Shown here: piece by piece, positions 1-11,918 of the stretch | How the letters are laid out: every line of letters starts with the position of its first letter | Position numbering within the stretch: position 1 is the stretch's first letter | NCBI RefSeq assembly: GCF_010093815.1 | Contig: NW_022985549.1 | Span: 2,699,849 to 2,740,691, forward strand | Source of the DNA: Pseudovirgaria hyperparasitica | Taxonomy: Eukaryota > Ascomycota > Dothideomycetes > Acrospermales > Acrospermaceae | Length of the DNA: 40,843 nucleotides | Reading direction: 5' to 3' | Notes under the pieces: model-generated | What the model was told of the DNA's origin: nothing | Seen by the model: the letters and a program-made list of their open reading frames with translations, nothing else | Databases searched by the model: none | Made by a program: the position numbers and the translations under genes

Positions 1-179
1 CTACTCTATCTACTCTATATACTCTATCTATTTTAATAGAAGTCTCTTTTCTAAAGTAATATCTTTATCTAAAGTATCTCTATAACTCTATATATCTTAT
101 TATTCTAAATTATATCTTTAGTATATTTAATTATAGTCTTTAAATTTAATACTAGAAAGATAGTATATAATAGAGAGTA

Positions 180-957
180 GAGGTTAAAAATTAATTAGAC
201 TAGGAACTTAAATGAAATAGTACTATTCTAAGCTCTCTCCAACTATATAGCTACAATGAAATATAGTAGACCTTCCTTTCTTCTACCTTTAGGCGGTGTC
301 CTTTATCTATTAAAAGGTGTCCTTATCTAGAACTACCTTTAATAACCTTTTCTCCCACTAGACACTTCCCTCTATATTTCTAGTTACTATTTTTATTCTC
401 TCTTATATTATCTATTCGGCCTCGTGGTAGTCTATATAGTTCCCTAGCTATATACTAATATCCGACTTCTCTTAAAAGTGTATACTCTTTATATATAGGT
501 TAAAGACCCGACTTGAACGTCCGCCACCATCTAACTTTATTTTAATTTAAGTATTAGTCGGGGTAGATAGACTACTAGTTAAGGTAGCTATAACTAGGGA
601 TAATAAGTTAGTAATAGACTTATTCATACTACACGTATATATACTATTATTTACCGTTCCCGCGGTTACTTAGAGCGGGTCTATACTTAATACCTAAGAT
701 GGTATAATCTTATCCGTAGCTACTACTAGTAGTATAGAACTCTTACCCATATCTAATGGCGCATGAGATAATTTAAGGCACTTATCTAACTAGTTTAGAG
801 TATCCGACTCATCCTTTTCGTAGTAGTTAGTATCTATATAGCCTCTATAACTTTAGTATATACTTATATTACCCGATAGCTTAGACTCCTCGCTCTTATC
901 TAAGTTATCCATATCTACTTTAGAGAAGTTATCTAGGTTATCTTTATATAGGTTCAT
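180..957 (-). pseudogene. Degenerate coding stretch of unknown function (acidic N-terminus)
   Basis: Read on the minus strand from an ATG at 955-957, a frame runs to about position 180, interrupted mainly by TAA/TAG where Gln or Trp codons would fit. The predicted start is rich in Asp, Asn, Glu, Ser and Lys (MNLYKDNLDNFSKVDMDNL, then DKSEESK). A central stretch is Gly/Arg-rich (KLDGGGRSS), followed by a charged helical-looking part. I do not recognise the family. It lies just downstream of another minus-strand coding stretch (1015-2294) in a different phase, so the two may be one gene with a frame change or an intron, or two adjacent genes. The stop pattern fits RIP decay of a once-open frame. 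Start and end are approximate. Confidence 0.4.
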
Positions 958-1014
958 ATATATAGTATCTAGGTCGATTAGTGTTAGTGCTATAAATACT
1001 AATACTATTAGCGA

Positions 1015-2294
1015 TTTTTAAATATAGTTAATGCGGTAGGGCGCCTAGTTCGACTATGTTAGGCTTAGCGCTCGCTATTCCTCTATATAATTTAGCACGC
1101 GATTAGATAAAGGTATATATATATACCTAGTATTAGTAGAGAGCGTGCGAATCTATAGCGACCGAAGGACGAGTTCGGCGCCCGCCCGCTACTATATTCG
1201 TTAAGGGTATATCTTATTATAATATATATAATGGTAATCGTAGATGGTGGGATCGGTCGGAATATACTACTATAGTGCTCCTTTAATCTAAGGAATCTTA
1301 GAGACTATAGTAGAACTAACTTTAGAGCCTTAATTACTACTAGCCCTACGAACATTTTCTAAGTTACGCTAGTATTATACTAATAATTAGTAACACGTCT
1401 AACACGACGTAAGTAATATACCTTTACTCCTATATACGCGTTATTACGTATTAGGTTACTTATACTAGCTTTTCTCTTCTTAGCTATCTCCTAGTCCTAG
1501 TATTCGGATACTATCTATCTAACTCTAGAGAGGAGTTAGTAACGGAAGTCTATTATATCTTCCTTTACTAGCGTAATAACATGGGTAGGAGGTATGTTTT
1601 ATAAATTATAATTAAGGTAGTAGCTACTAAGATTAATATCTCCGGCGGCTATCTAGGCCGATTATACTAGTATCCTAAAACTATCTAGGCTACTATCTAG
1701 CCATATATTAAGGCGATCGAATACCGGTAGTAACCGGTCTAAAAACGTTATGGTAATCGAAATCTCTATTATCGCGAGGTACCGGTCTCGTTCGTAAGGC
1801 TAGAGACTATCTCTATAGGACCGCCTCTTTTCATAGATAGTTAGTTCCCTCTCTACTACTATTTCTCTACCTTCTTCTATCGAGCTAGATAGCTAATACG
1901 GTAGAGAAGAGGACGTAAGGCCGTTATATCCCTAGTTACTATTACGGTAGGATATTACCGTGACGTCTAAGCTATATAGGGCGTTACTACTATATTCGCT
2001 GCCGGTATACCTAGACTACTAGGTTGTTAGTAGATAAACGAACGCGTCGAGATAAGCTAGGTGTATATATATACGTTTTTTATATTAATAGCTATCGTGT
2101 AAGTCCCTATTATTAATGCTAATACGTGTCTACGTTATATCGTATCTTCGTTTACCTATCCCGTTTAGTTTACTATAGTTACTAGATTATCTTCTATTAG
2201 TATTACCGCTACGGTAGCTAGATAGTCCCTTAACTATCTTCTATATTAGAGGTTCTATAGAGAAGATATATAAGAGATTAGTAGATATTTTCAT
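1015..2294 (-). pseudogene. Degenerate coding stretch of unknown function, about 425 codons
   Basis: From an ATG at 2292-2294 on the minus strand a single phase can be followed to about 1015 with only scattered TAA/TAG codons and no shift. One long nearly uninterrupted stretch lies around 1250-1930 and includes YERDRYLAIIEI, FDRLNIWLD and EIAKKRKASISNLIRNNAY. The composition is that of a mixed helical soluble protein. I saw no metal-binding cluster, P-loop or clear membrane segment, and I do not recognise the family. The density of sense codons between RIP-type stops is the argument for past coding. It is divergent to the transposase pseudogene on its right, and the gap between them (about 2295-2800) is where promoters would lie. 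Confidence 0.45.
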
Positions 2295-2800
2295 TAGTAA
2301 TAGGTCGGTAACCTACTAGGCGATAATATTAGATAGCGGGATAATAACTAGCTAGTAGACACGATAAAGGTTTAGGCGTAGACTAATATAGTGTTTTTAT
2401 AGACGCGTGATGCTTACGCGTTATTATTAATAATTTTAAGCGAGCGTATATAGGAATTAAGGGGCTAAGAGCTAGGTAGAAGTCAGGGGTTAGTAGGTAT
2501 ATATTGGGCTTTCGACGGGCTTACACCTAACTTCTTCTAGTATACGCCTAGAATATCCGCCGTATGCCGTATTATTACCATCCACTAATAATTATACTAT
2601 AGTATTTTTCCTTTATAGTAACTACACCTCGAGATACCACGGGCCGTAGTCTCCTACTAATACTATAGTAGAAAGATTAGTAGTATACACTATATAATCC
2701 GTAGGCACTATAACTCGGAACCGTATAGACGAGCACGGCTTACCATATTACTATTATTATTATAACCATTAGGCCCGTAGCTACTACCATCGACTAGGTC
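2295..2800. other. Gap between divergent pseudogenes
   Basis: About 500 bases between the minus-strand stretch ending at 2294 and the plus-strand transposase pseudogene. The transposase phase can be pushed upstream into this region (to roughly 2700), but I see no convincing start codon. No terminal inverted repeat, promoter motif or RNA gene was recognised. Confidence 0.4.
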
Positions 2801-5800
2801 ACGGCGTAGCTTTAGTACTCGTAGTTATATTAGTCGATAGAACTCTTTGGTTCGCTCTATTGGTGTTTAGCCGTCGAGCGTTAATTAGAAGTCCGAGTCT
2901 ATAGAATTAGGTACTTCTACTACTAATATTACCCTATATAAAGATACTACTATTTTCTCTAATTCTATTTCGGACCTAGAATCTATAGATAGCGTTACTA
3001 GTAGCTATAGTACCGATTTAGTATATTAGTCTAATATATATAGTAGAAATACTATGTCCATAGTAACGAGGGCGTCTAGTACTATATATTTAACGAAAAC
3101 GTTCGAAGAGGAGAGCGGTATATATATTATAGTAGACTAGAGTAGACGTGATAATCCGTCTAACGTAAGTATATATAGTCTAGGTTTATAGTAGTAACTA
3201 ATTTAGTAGGCCCGATTTAGTTAATTCGATAGTAAGTTTATAGAGCGCCTTATAATATAGATGAATCGGTTCGGTATTTCGAATATAGTATACGATAAAT
3301 TAACTACTATCCTTAAATAGACTTCCGCTATACCCCCTGACCTTTTTATACTAAAATCTAATATCATGTATAAGTAGTTATTATACTACCCTAAAGGGAT
3401 ACCGTATGAAAGTTGGTAGCGTAGCTACGACATATTCGGCACTACTATAGTTGAATACTAGCATAGGGATCCGCTTACGTTAGTAGAATTCCTTCTTAGA
3501 TACCGACCGTTCGCTAGTAAGCTCGTGTTTAAGCTAGTACGATAATTTACTAGTTTAGGCGACCGGGTATATAGTAAAGCCTATATAGTAGATAGTTAGT
3601 AGAATATATACGCTACTATTCCGGATAGTACCGTTATTATCCCTATTATTTTATCTTCGGATAAGATAAACCTTACTAACTATAGTAGTAATAGAGTAGC
3701 ATGGCTAGTCTACCTATCTATTTATAATCTACCACTAAACGTCCGCTTATCTAGGAGTCTACTATTATTTCTACTACTTACTCTATTACTAGTAGTTAAG
3801 CTAGAAACGGTAGCGAATCGCTTTATGTTCCATTAGGTTATAAGTAAAGTTCTAGCCCGTATATCCGCCCATGATAGAGTCGTTAACTATACTAATTATT
3901 ATATAGCGTTATAGACTATATAGAGTACTAGAGTATTAGTATTATATGCCGATGGCGGCTTGCGTAAGTACTATCCGCGTTTAGCTTTATATATTATAGA
4001 TTTTCCGGAGTAGGTGCTTATCACGGGTATATCCCATTAGTATACATGTCTAATATATATAGTCCCTAGTAACAGACGATAGTATCTACGAGAAGCTATT
4101 ACTAGTATATAGGAGTTCTATATATACTTATCGTTATAGGAATAGATTTACCGTATACGTCGTAAGTTAATAACTAATAGCTACGGTAGCGAGTATACTA
4201 GTAGTAAGATAGATAATAGGACGAGTGTACCCGGTATCTTATTATTTTCGTCGACGTCTTTCGCGCTAGTAGTATAGAGCTATTATATTCGCCAATCGGT
4301 TAAGAGTCGGTATTCTAGTAGGTGGATAGAGCCATTAGATAATTTCGCCTAGTTACTTACTAGAGTCAATATACACCGCGCGGTCGCTCCGGACATTCTA
4401 TATTAACTATATAAGGGTATATTAGAATATACGTTTAATTGGATAGTCTTATATATTATTAATTAAGAGCGTACGGGACATAAGTTAAAGGGTGTATTTA
4501 CCGGTATACCCCCTATAGAACGAGTAAAGAAGGCGATCGATAAGTAATTTACGTCTATTAGGGTATTCGGTCGTTATAACCTACTCACGTGTATAACTTT
4601 AGTAATATAATAGACGGGGGCAATGTTTAAGCGTATACTAGTAGTGTTCATAGTCGCGTTTAAACCGCTCCTATGTTATAATCGACACTTCCTAAGCGTA
4701 GTACGGGCGGTTATTAATATATGCATGTTAGCGGCGTACTATACGCATGATATATAGATACTAGCATACTTAGAAGAGGCTATATTACGCTTAGACGACC
4801 TGAAATACTAGTTTATACTATATCGTGGAGATAAATCGGAGGATAATCATTTTAACTTTCCGAAGTTCCATGCATTATCGCACCTAGTTGATGCCATTAA
4901 ACACTATAGTTCGTTATATCTAATATCGGTAGAGCTACTAGAGCGATCTTATATCGTAGTAAAGGAATTATATTAAGGTTTAAATAAGAGGGAGACGTTT
5001 CTATAGTAGATGCTAGTAGTAGATACACGCACGACGAATACTAAAATCTCTAGTAGTATAGAGGTGGCGGCTAGTACTAGTATATTAGTGGCCCCTGGCC
5101 TAGAGTAGCTTAATAATATACGTAAGCTAGTCGGCTAGCGGCGTATTCTAAAGGAGCTACGCCGGAGTAAATATACACTCTACGTCTTATAGAGCCATGG
5201 ACTATCTACGTCCTACTAGACTACCGTTAGCGACCTCTATAACGTGTATAGTAGTAGTTTTATATTACTTGATGCGGTTACACCCTTTATATATAACTAT
5301 TATAATCGGCTTATTAGGGATAATATATTAAAAGGTACGAATATCGAATATATTAAAAAGGATCCTTCGTAGGCACGGGTCCTTTCTATCTATATATACG
5401 AGACTATATACGTGCCGATACGACTAGATAGAGACATATCTATAGAGGCCTTCGACCTAATTTAGATAAGGTATACCCGTAACTAGTAAAAGAGTGGTAA
5501 GGCTAGGGAGAATTATATAATAGTATAGGAGTTTAACGAGGGTAGTAACTACCTTAACGGGAAGCGGGTTAGTAAAGTCCGTATATTTCTAGAGGTATAC
5601 GATACGGAGAGTATCGATATAACTAGTAGTATAGCGGCGCGATTCCTAGGTGCGTTAGTTAAACTACTTAATAACTTAGGTAGAGGTAATATCGATACCA
5701 TTAGTAGCCTTATACCATTACGTATAGTGGGTTAAAGGTCTAGTAATAAGACTTATACGATGGATAGGTTCCGTGTCTATAAGCTAGAGCATGTTCTACG

Positions 5801-6150
5801 CCCTATATAGATTATATCACGTCGGTTAGTTATAGATAGTTTATTCTAGTTAAATACGTATAGTAATTAGGGGATCTATAACGAGGTATATAACCTAGAC
5901 TTCTAGGCTATGAATAGACGAAACGTGACCGTAGCGTTAAAACACGGGCGCGTGTCGTAAGTCTATCGCTATCTACCGCCATCTACCGTAGTATACCGGC
6001 ATATGCCGGTATATAGCGGAAGTTATAGTTTATACATAGTAGCACTCGATAGTCATATCCTATACTAGGATATCTCTAAGGAATAATCGTGGTTTATTAC
6101 GATCGGTTCTATAAAAGGCTTATATTTAATAACTATCTATAATTTCAGCT
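2800..6150 (+). pseudogene. Plavaka/KDZ-superfamily DNA transposase, RIP-inactivated
   Basis: One plus-strand phase runs from about 2800 to 6150, roughly 1,100 codons, without a frame change, but it carries dozens of TAA/TAG codons at positions that read naturally as Gln or Trp. Landmarks match Plavaka-type transposases, which are RNase H-fold cut-and-paste enzymes. LSSDKTNLTNYS at about 3651-3686 is the first catalytic Asp block (Asp codon 3660-3662) and is followed by NRVAWLVYLSIYNLP. The block YADGGLRKYYPRLALY is near 3950-3990. KFHALSHLVDAIKHYS at 4863-4910 is the conserved C-terminal His-rich block. The C-terminal part (about 4980-6086) holds a Gln-rich linker and a domain ending near ALDSHILY. 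The N-terminal start is uncertain, and the zinc-finger region usual in this family is not convincing. No terminal inverted repeats were found, so only the gene body is supported. Confidence 0.75.
5994..6011. repeat. 18-bp perfect palindrome taccggcatatgccggta
   Basis: A perfect 18-bp palindrome inside the 3' part of the transposase pseudogene. Related atgccggtatat-type words recur at about 19956-20003, where several ccggtatat units sit together. It may be chance in a sequence this rich in TA and CCGG words. Confidence 0.4.
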
Positions 6151-7440
6151 AAGAAGCATCTAGGGATGCACCTCCTTATTATCTAATAATTACTAGCTAG
6201 TATAAAAACTCCACGCCTCTAAAAGGGGCATATAGAACTTAAAGGATCCTTATTTATAGGTAGAACTAGACGCGGATAGTATTAACCTAATATAGATAGA
6301 TTATATATATTAATACCCTAAAATCCGAACTATATCTCTAGGCCCACTAGATCTAGCTCGTACCCGATTCTAATGTTTTCGTTATTCGCGTTTATACCTT
6401 ATTAGATGCCGGGCATATAATAAGTCTATGGTTAAGTAAGTATTAGATACGTAACGAGTCTATTAATGAATAAGTACCGGGTATATAACGAGTCTATATA
6501 AATAAGTATAAATAAGTATATACCGGGTATATAACGCTCTTACTAGGGAAACGTCTTCCTTAAGTATCTCCCCCTTCTAATGTTTCTCCTCCTCTTTCTT
6601 TATTCTTTCTCTAGCCTTATAAGTGTAGTTAGACTTATATCGCTGTATTATCGATATATACGTTCTTATATAGACCGTTAGAAACTACGGTAACTAGATG
6701 TACGTTCTTATAATAGATAAATATACTATACTAATACGTTACATTGTTCGTGTTTAATATAAGGGTTCGCTACTATAATTATTCGTTATTACGCTCGTCT
6801 ATCTCTTCTTAATAATAGTACTAATCGATAACGACCTATTATAGAGATGATAGTTAGTATTACGTACTTCTCTTAAATATTCGTATATTAATGTTATATG
6901 AGTACATGCTTCGCGGAGGTTCTCTATCCTTCCCTTAAGCTACCTAGACCATCCCCTAATTGCTAAAAACTCTTATATCTAACTATTTCTACTATTTATT
7001 CCTTAGTTCTACTCGTTAGGCTTCGAACAATAGCGAACTACAATAGGTTAGCGGTTATCTATATTTCGCGTACGCTGAGTTAGTATACCTAAATATAATA
7101 GATAATAGTATATTTATAATAGTATATACTAGATCTTATAGTATTCCTCTTTAGCGGTAGATCCACGTGGTCGTAAAGACGGCCTACTATCCTATCGTGC
7201 CTATATACTACGCTACTCTTTTATCGTATATAGATAGTATTACTAGAGTAGGGCCATCGCCCGGTAAACTTAACATTATATATAGAGTATTATATATTTA
7301 ACGTCGTTATTTCACGTGCCCTATATTAGTACGGGATCGGATGCCGGCCGTATGTTTCCCTACCTCCATTAAATTAACGAGTTATTACCAATAACTATAC
7401 GGACTACTCGCGTTAATATAGCCGTAACGTACATGTTATA
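6151..7440. other. Long stretch without a recognisable gene; short repeat relic at 6400-6620
   Basis: No frame here gives a recognisable protein. Between about 6400 and 6540 the words gccgggcatata and taccgggtatataacg recur, separated by AT-rich spacers containing gtctat and aataagta. They are followed by a pyrimidine-rich run (cttccttaagtatctccc, then ctcctcctctttctttattc). The same order of motifs occurs inside the large LTR elements between integrase and the extra ORF (about 28680-28920 in plus-strand reading). This piece may therefore be a diverged fragment of a related element. From 6620 to 7440 I see nothing I can name. Confidence 0.35.
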
Positions 7441-8298
7441 CCTACGCCTATTATATAGTATATATATCTTATCTCTCCATCACCCTAGTAATATATACTA
7501 TTCCCTATTCCGTCTACCTATAGCTACGTCCGGCTAGCCGCGAATAAATAGCCGAGTAGAAGCGAGTCTCGACCTACTTTATATATTTAGAGCGTCCGAT
7601 AGGTAGAAACTTCGGGTACACATAGAAGAGTTAATTTAGAAGGAATTTACTAGCCTATTACTAAACCTACGTAGTAAGGAAGTAAAGGACTACCATATAA
7701 AACGAGAGCGTTACCTATAGACGGTCGCGGATAAATATATATTCATTAATAGTAGTTATACTATTTCACGGGTAGATGCTATATATTAACTTAATACTAT
7801 ATTCTTAGTATTTACGCGTAACTAGCGGCGGTTAGCTAAATACTATTATATACGTTAAAACGATGCCCCGGGCTAGACGAGCTATTATAATGTTATATAT
7901 ACCCCACGAACCCGCCTAATATATCTAGCTAACCTAGTTATTCGACCGACGGACTACTAGTATCTATATCTTCTAAGGTAGCCGTGCCGCCGTGTTATAT
8001 ACGTATATCTATAGTCCTTATCCGCGATCGTACTTGGGTCACCCTAGTACTAATAACGGCTATATAGAATGGCACAACGCCGTTAAATGTTAAGGGTGTA
8101 AAAATACACGATATAGTAGGTCTTAGTATAAATAAACTATTAGAATTTATTAGCTTATCTATAGATATACTAGGGGACGTAGGCGGTTATAGGTATGGTC
8201 GCGTCTATCTAGAGTACCCGATTCTACTAAGCGAGTCGAGTAATATAATCCTTTGTAAGGATAGTTTAGACTAGGTATTATAGTAGGCTATTAAATAG
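7440..8298 (+). pseudogene. Unknown pseudogene, 5' part (split by LTR element copy 1)
   Basis: Two plus-strand phases look coding. About 7440-7930 reads with few stops (EVKDYHIKRERYL; DKYIFINSSYTISRVDAIY). About 7900-8298 is open in another phase (VAVPPCYIRISIVLIRDR; LLEFISLSIDILGDVGGY). The second phase stops at the retrotransposon and resumes on its far side at 19734 once the element and one copy of the atag duplication are removed (junction residues ALGLGLDRVVF). The change of phase near 7900-7930 may be an indel or an intron. I do not recognise the protein. Conserved reading across an 11.4-kb insertion is the strongest sign that this was a real gene before the insertion. Confidence 0.45.
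8295..8298. repeat. Target-site duplication of LTR element copy 1, left (atag)
   Basis: The 4 bp atag immediately left of the 5' LTR is repeated immediately right of the 3' LTR at 19730-19733. This fixes the LTR ends as TGTGG...CCACA (RIP-altered to tatag/tatgg at the starts) and shows that this copy still has its original flanks. Confidence 0.75.
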
Positions 8299-8670
8299 TA
8301 TAGAAGGCCGCTCCTACAGCCCTATATGTATGTGTCCCTAGCTCGATTACATGGCTTCATTATATATTTAAGGAGGGCGTTTTCCTTGGTCATTCTACTC
8401 AGCGCGCTTCCCCCATCACTAATATTCGACTATTCGACCTTTCCTTACGTTCATAGGCCTCTATAGGTATTAATTATTAGGCTTAGCTATTAAAGAATTA
8501 ATTAAGAGTATTATATAGACCCGTCCTATTATAAAAGAGAACTAATAAGAAGTCGTGCGTTCAAAGAGAACTTATAATACCTAGGAGAGATACTTATGAG
8601 TTCGTCGCGACTACTATACTAGGAATATAGCTATTTATAAAAGGGATACACGTAGCGATAGCTTACTATA
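8299..8670 (+). repeat. 5' LTR of copy 1 (372 bp)
   Basis: Same length as the other three LTRs here (19358-19729, 25031-25402, 36098-36469) and differing from them mostly by C/T and G/A transitions. It begins tatagaaggccgc, probably TGTGGAAGG before RIP, and ends ctcactata-like, originally CCACA, giving 5-bp inverted ends. A TATA-like tttataaaaggg at 8634-8645 is kept in all four LTRs. Confidence 0.9.
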
Positions 8671-8696
8671 ATTTTAGAGGTCGTACCCGGACTATA
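8671..8696 (+). promoter_or_regulatory. Candidate tRNA primer-binding site
   Basis: Directly after the LTR comes atttTAGAGGTCGTACCCGG. If TAG was TGG before RIP, the sequence from there would pair with a tRNA 3' end in CCA. Copy 2 has the same words after its 5' LTR, just left of 36098 in plus-strand reading. The offset of about 4 bases from the LTR is compatible with Gypsy elements. The tRNA species was not determined. Confidence 0.35.
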
Positions 8697-9059
8697 AACT
8701 TATAGGGGGAGATTAGAACTCCGAAACTAGCTTAGGGGAAGTATATAACGTGCCTAATAAGGTAGTCTAGACTTACTAGATTAAAGCTATAAGTCTAGAA
8801 AATAGGGAGTCCGGAGTCGCTAGAGGCTAGCCTCTTAAAAGTAGCTATAAAAAGTATATATATACTAACACGGGTAATAGCGCGACTCGAAAATATCTTA
8901 GGGGAATAGAATATAAAATAGAGCTAGATGAAGTAGCAAAGAAGAGTTCAAAAACGACAAATATAACCTATTTAGTACTACTATAGCTGTTATTTATAAA
9001 CACGGCTACACGAGTATACTACTTTAGGAACGCCTTACACGAAGATAATAATATAAGTA
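8697..9059 (+). other. Untranslated leader of LTR element copy 1
   Basis: About 360 bases between the 5' LTR and the first part of the gag frame that reads convincingly. It is AT-rich with no coding signal, and would hold leader and packaging functions in an active element. Confidence 0.4.
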
Positions 9060-9174
9060 GAATACCGTGAACCTTATATCGATAAAGACGATAGTAATAG
9101 TTTATCTTATAAAGGGATTAGTTAATATAGAGAAGGGATAATAGGTGTTATAGGTAGACGCATTAGGCCAACCT

Positions 9175-9199
9175 TTAGTTAAGGTAATCCCTTAACTAA
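9175..9199. repeat. Hairpin palindrome in gag (copy 1)
   Basis: Inverted arms ttagttaagg and ccttaactaa around a 5-base loop. It is the weakest of three related palindromes in this element, and the same one is present in copy 2 at 35569-35593. Confidence 0.6.
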
Positions 9200-11885
9200 T
9201 AACCTTACCCCTAGCGTCTCTACTAGCACATCTACTACTAGTAATAGTATAATAGAAGCTTAAAATAACGACCTAGTAACTCGTAGAGAGATGCTTAACT
9301 TCTTCGTAGCATTTACGCGATAAGAAAGGATGGTACCTCTATCTACCCTAGCCCCTAAGCGCTTTAAAGGAATAAATATTACGGCCTTCCTTCGGAAGTA
9401 CGAGGACATATATATAAACTATAAAGTTCCGCCTAATAAGAAGATAACCTCCCTACCGTTATACTACGAGGACTATCTCCGTCCTACTATTAAAGGAATA
9501 AGTAGGTTTTAGAAATAGTAGTAGGCCACGCTACATAAAGAATTATTAAAGGAATTCTCTCTATTTAACTCTACCCTCAAGGAAGGTACTATCCACTTTA
9601 TCCGAAAATACGTGGAAATAGTTAAAGTAGACCCATTCTACTCTCTCCCTATATACTACTCCTAGTATTATATTATCATAGAGAAACTTATAGCTAAAGG
9701 AAGCCTAAGCTCGTATTCGCGAATAGAGCTCTTCCTAGAAGGGCTGCCTAATAGTCTTAAGGCTCGGGCTATAGAGAAATGTTAACTCACGATAGAAGCA
9801 CATAGTTATAACTAGGTAATTATCTATGGCTTTATATTATAAAAGGCTAGAGTACTTAAGGAACTAGCTTATATTAATAAGCACTTAGCCGTATAAGAGC
9901 TAGCCATAGCTATATACTATAAATTAAAGATAGAGAGTAAGAAGACCGGCTTAGAAGAGTAGTTACATGAAGAAAGAAGAACTAATAAATTTAACCACCC
10001 CTCTCTAGTCGTAGTACACGTCGCGCTAGAATCGGATAAGTTTAATGAGATAGTAGAGAGATTTAGTAAACTAGACCTTACGTTAATTAAGATGAAGTCC
10101 TACTTTATCTCTAATCCCTTATTTCTATCCCTTAAGAAGTATAAACCTAAGCTACTTTCGGCTATTATTAACTAGTAGGCGCGAAGGCTAAATCTTTTAG
10201 TATATCTCTAAGTACGAGGCATACCTATAGAACTAACGTAAGTTTATCCATAGAATTATATATAGAATAGAGAATACGTCTCTACCCGAGACTCCTAAGA
10301 AGGCGTTATAGCCTAGAATAGGCCTCGAAGACCGATTATATATATCACGTATAGAGAAGATCACCTAATATATAGATATCCGGAGATAGTAGAATATATT
10401 AGAGACGGATTACTAAATATTAACGGGGTATAAGTATTCTAAGGGCGTTTCGGGGCGAACGGAGAAGAAATCCTATTACTACCCTCCTCGGTAGGGCTAT
10501 AAGCTACTCTATAAGCTATCTAGAACTATATAGTAATAGTTTAAAACGGTCTAAGCTAGTACGGAGGAGGAGTAAAGGTTTCTATATCTATAGTAAATAT
10601 TAATACTTTATAGGGAGTGCCGGTATATAGTATTAGTATAAAACCTACGAAGGGTCCCTACTAGGTCTTAGTAGATAGTAATTTAGAAGAAGAAGTTATA
10701 TTATCCGAGAGTAAGAAAGATAGATATATAGAATTCTACGAACGCTTCGACGTAGCTAGTAATAGATATATCTATAAGGAGATAGCCCTAGAAGAGCCTA
10801 CTATACTTATAATATCTAGAAGGGGGATTACGAAGAGTATACCTAATCGTACTAAGGAAAGAAAGATCGTCCGTCTCCGCGGAATACGTAAAGGGTAGTA
10901 TATAAGAATTATTAAGGAATAGAAGGATAGTAAGAAGAGTAGCGACTAGAGAACGTCTAAATAAGAGCTAATAGCGCTAGAGGATAAGATAGATAAAGGG
11001 GATAGCCTAAATCCTAGTTAAAAGGTATATATCTAAGGTATTAAGCTTAATAACTATCTACGCGAAGGATAGCGGCTAAGTATAGAAGCTAGCGAAGTAT
11101 AGCTAGTGCGCGTTCTAGGGATAACTATAAATATTACTATTAGTAAACTATTAAGCCTTAATAGTAACTTATATCGTACGGTATTCGAGAAGGGCGCCCC
11201 CGACTTTATAGCTAGAGAGGTCTATAAGACTTAAGAAGAGAGAGCTAAGAAGAAAGGAAGAAATAACTATACTATGGCTCCCGAGATAAATAAACTTAAT
11301 ATATTAGCACCCCTCTATACTATAGGGACGGCTATCACGTAATAAGATATTAATTAGCTTAAGGAAGGGATAGTAAGGCTAGTAGCCGAGTATCTAAGGT
11401 ACCCTATAGAAGTTAGTTCTAAAAGGGCGACTAGTATAGTACTATTTAATAGTAGCGCATAGGTAAATAGTATTTAACTAGATACTACGAGGCGTCTCGG
11501 GCTAGCGATATCTTCGCTTCTACTATATATAAAGAACTCGAGTTTAGTTAGCGCTACTTAGTATAGCACTCTATTCGTAGGAATAGTATAGTAATACTCT
11601 ATCCGTATAGGTCGGATCGTTATAGCTACTTCGATATTTATATATAGTAAACTTAATTATAACCTTATCCTAGGGGAGCCATATACTAGATAGACCTTAC
11701 TTACGGTATAGAGGTTAGCCTCCGGGTAAGTACTCTTAATAGTCTACTCCGTATATAGATAAGAATATATAACCTTTAAAACTAGTCCGGATAAGTATAT
11801 TCTAGTCTTAGAGAAGGAGGGTAACTCCGTGGCTAGAGACTAACTATATAGCGGAGTATATCGCCGGAAGCCGGAGTTAAGCCGG

Positions 11886-11918
11886 ATTATTAGTTAAGGG
11901 CTACCCTTAACTAATAAT
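11886..11918. repeat. 33-bp hairpin palindrome in pol, after protease (copy 1)
   Basis: Perfect 15-bp arms attattagttaaggg and cccttaactaataat around a 3-base loop. It lies within the pol frame between protease and reverse transcriptase, and has a counterpart in copy 2 at 32850-32882. Confidence 0.75.
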
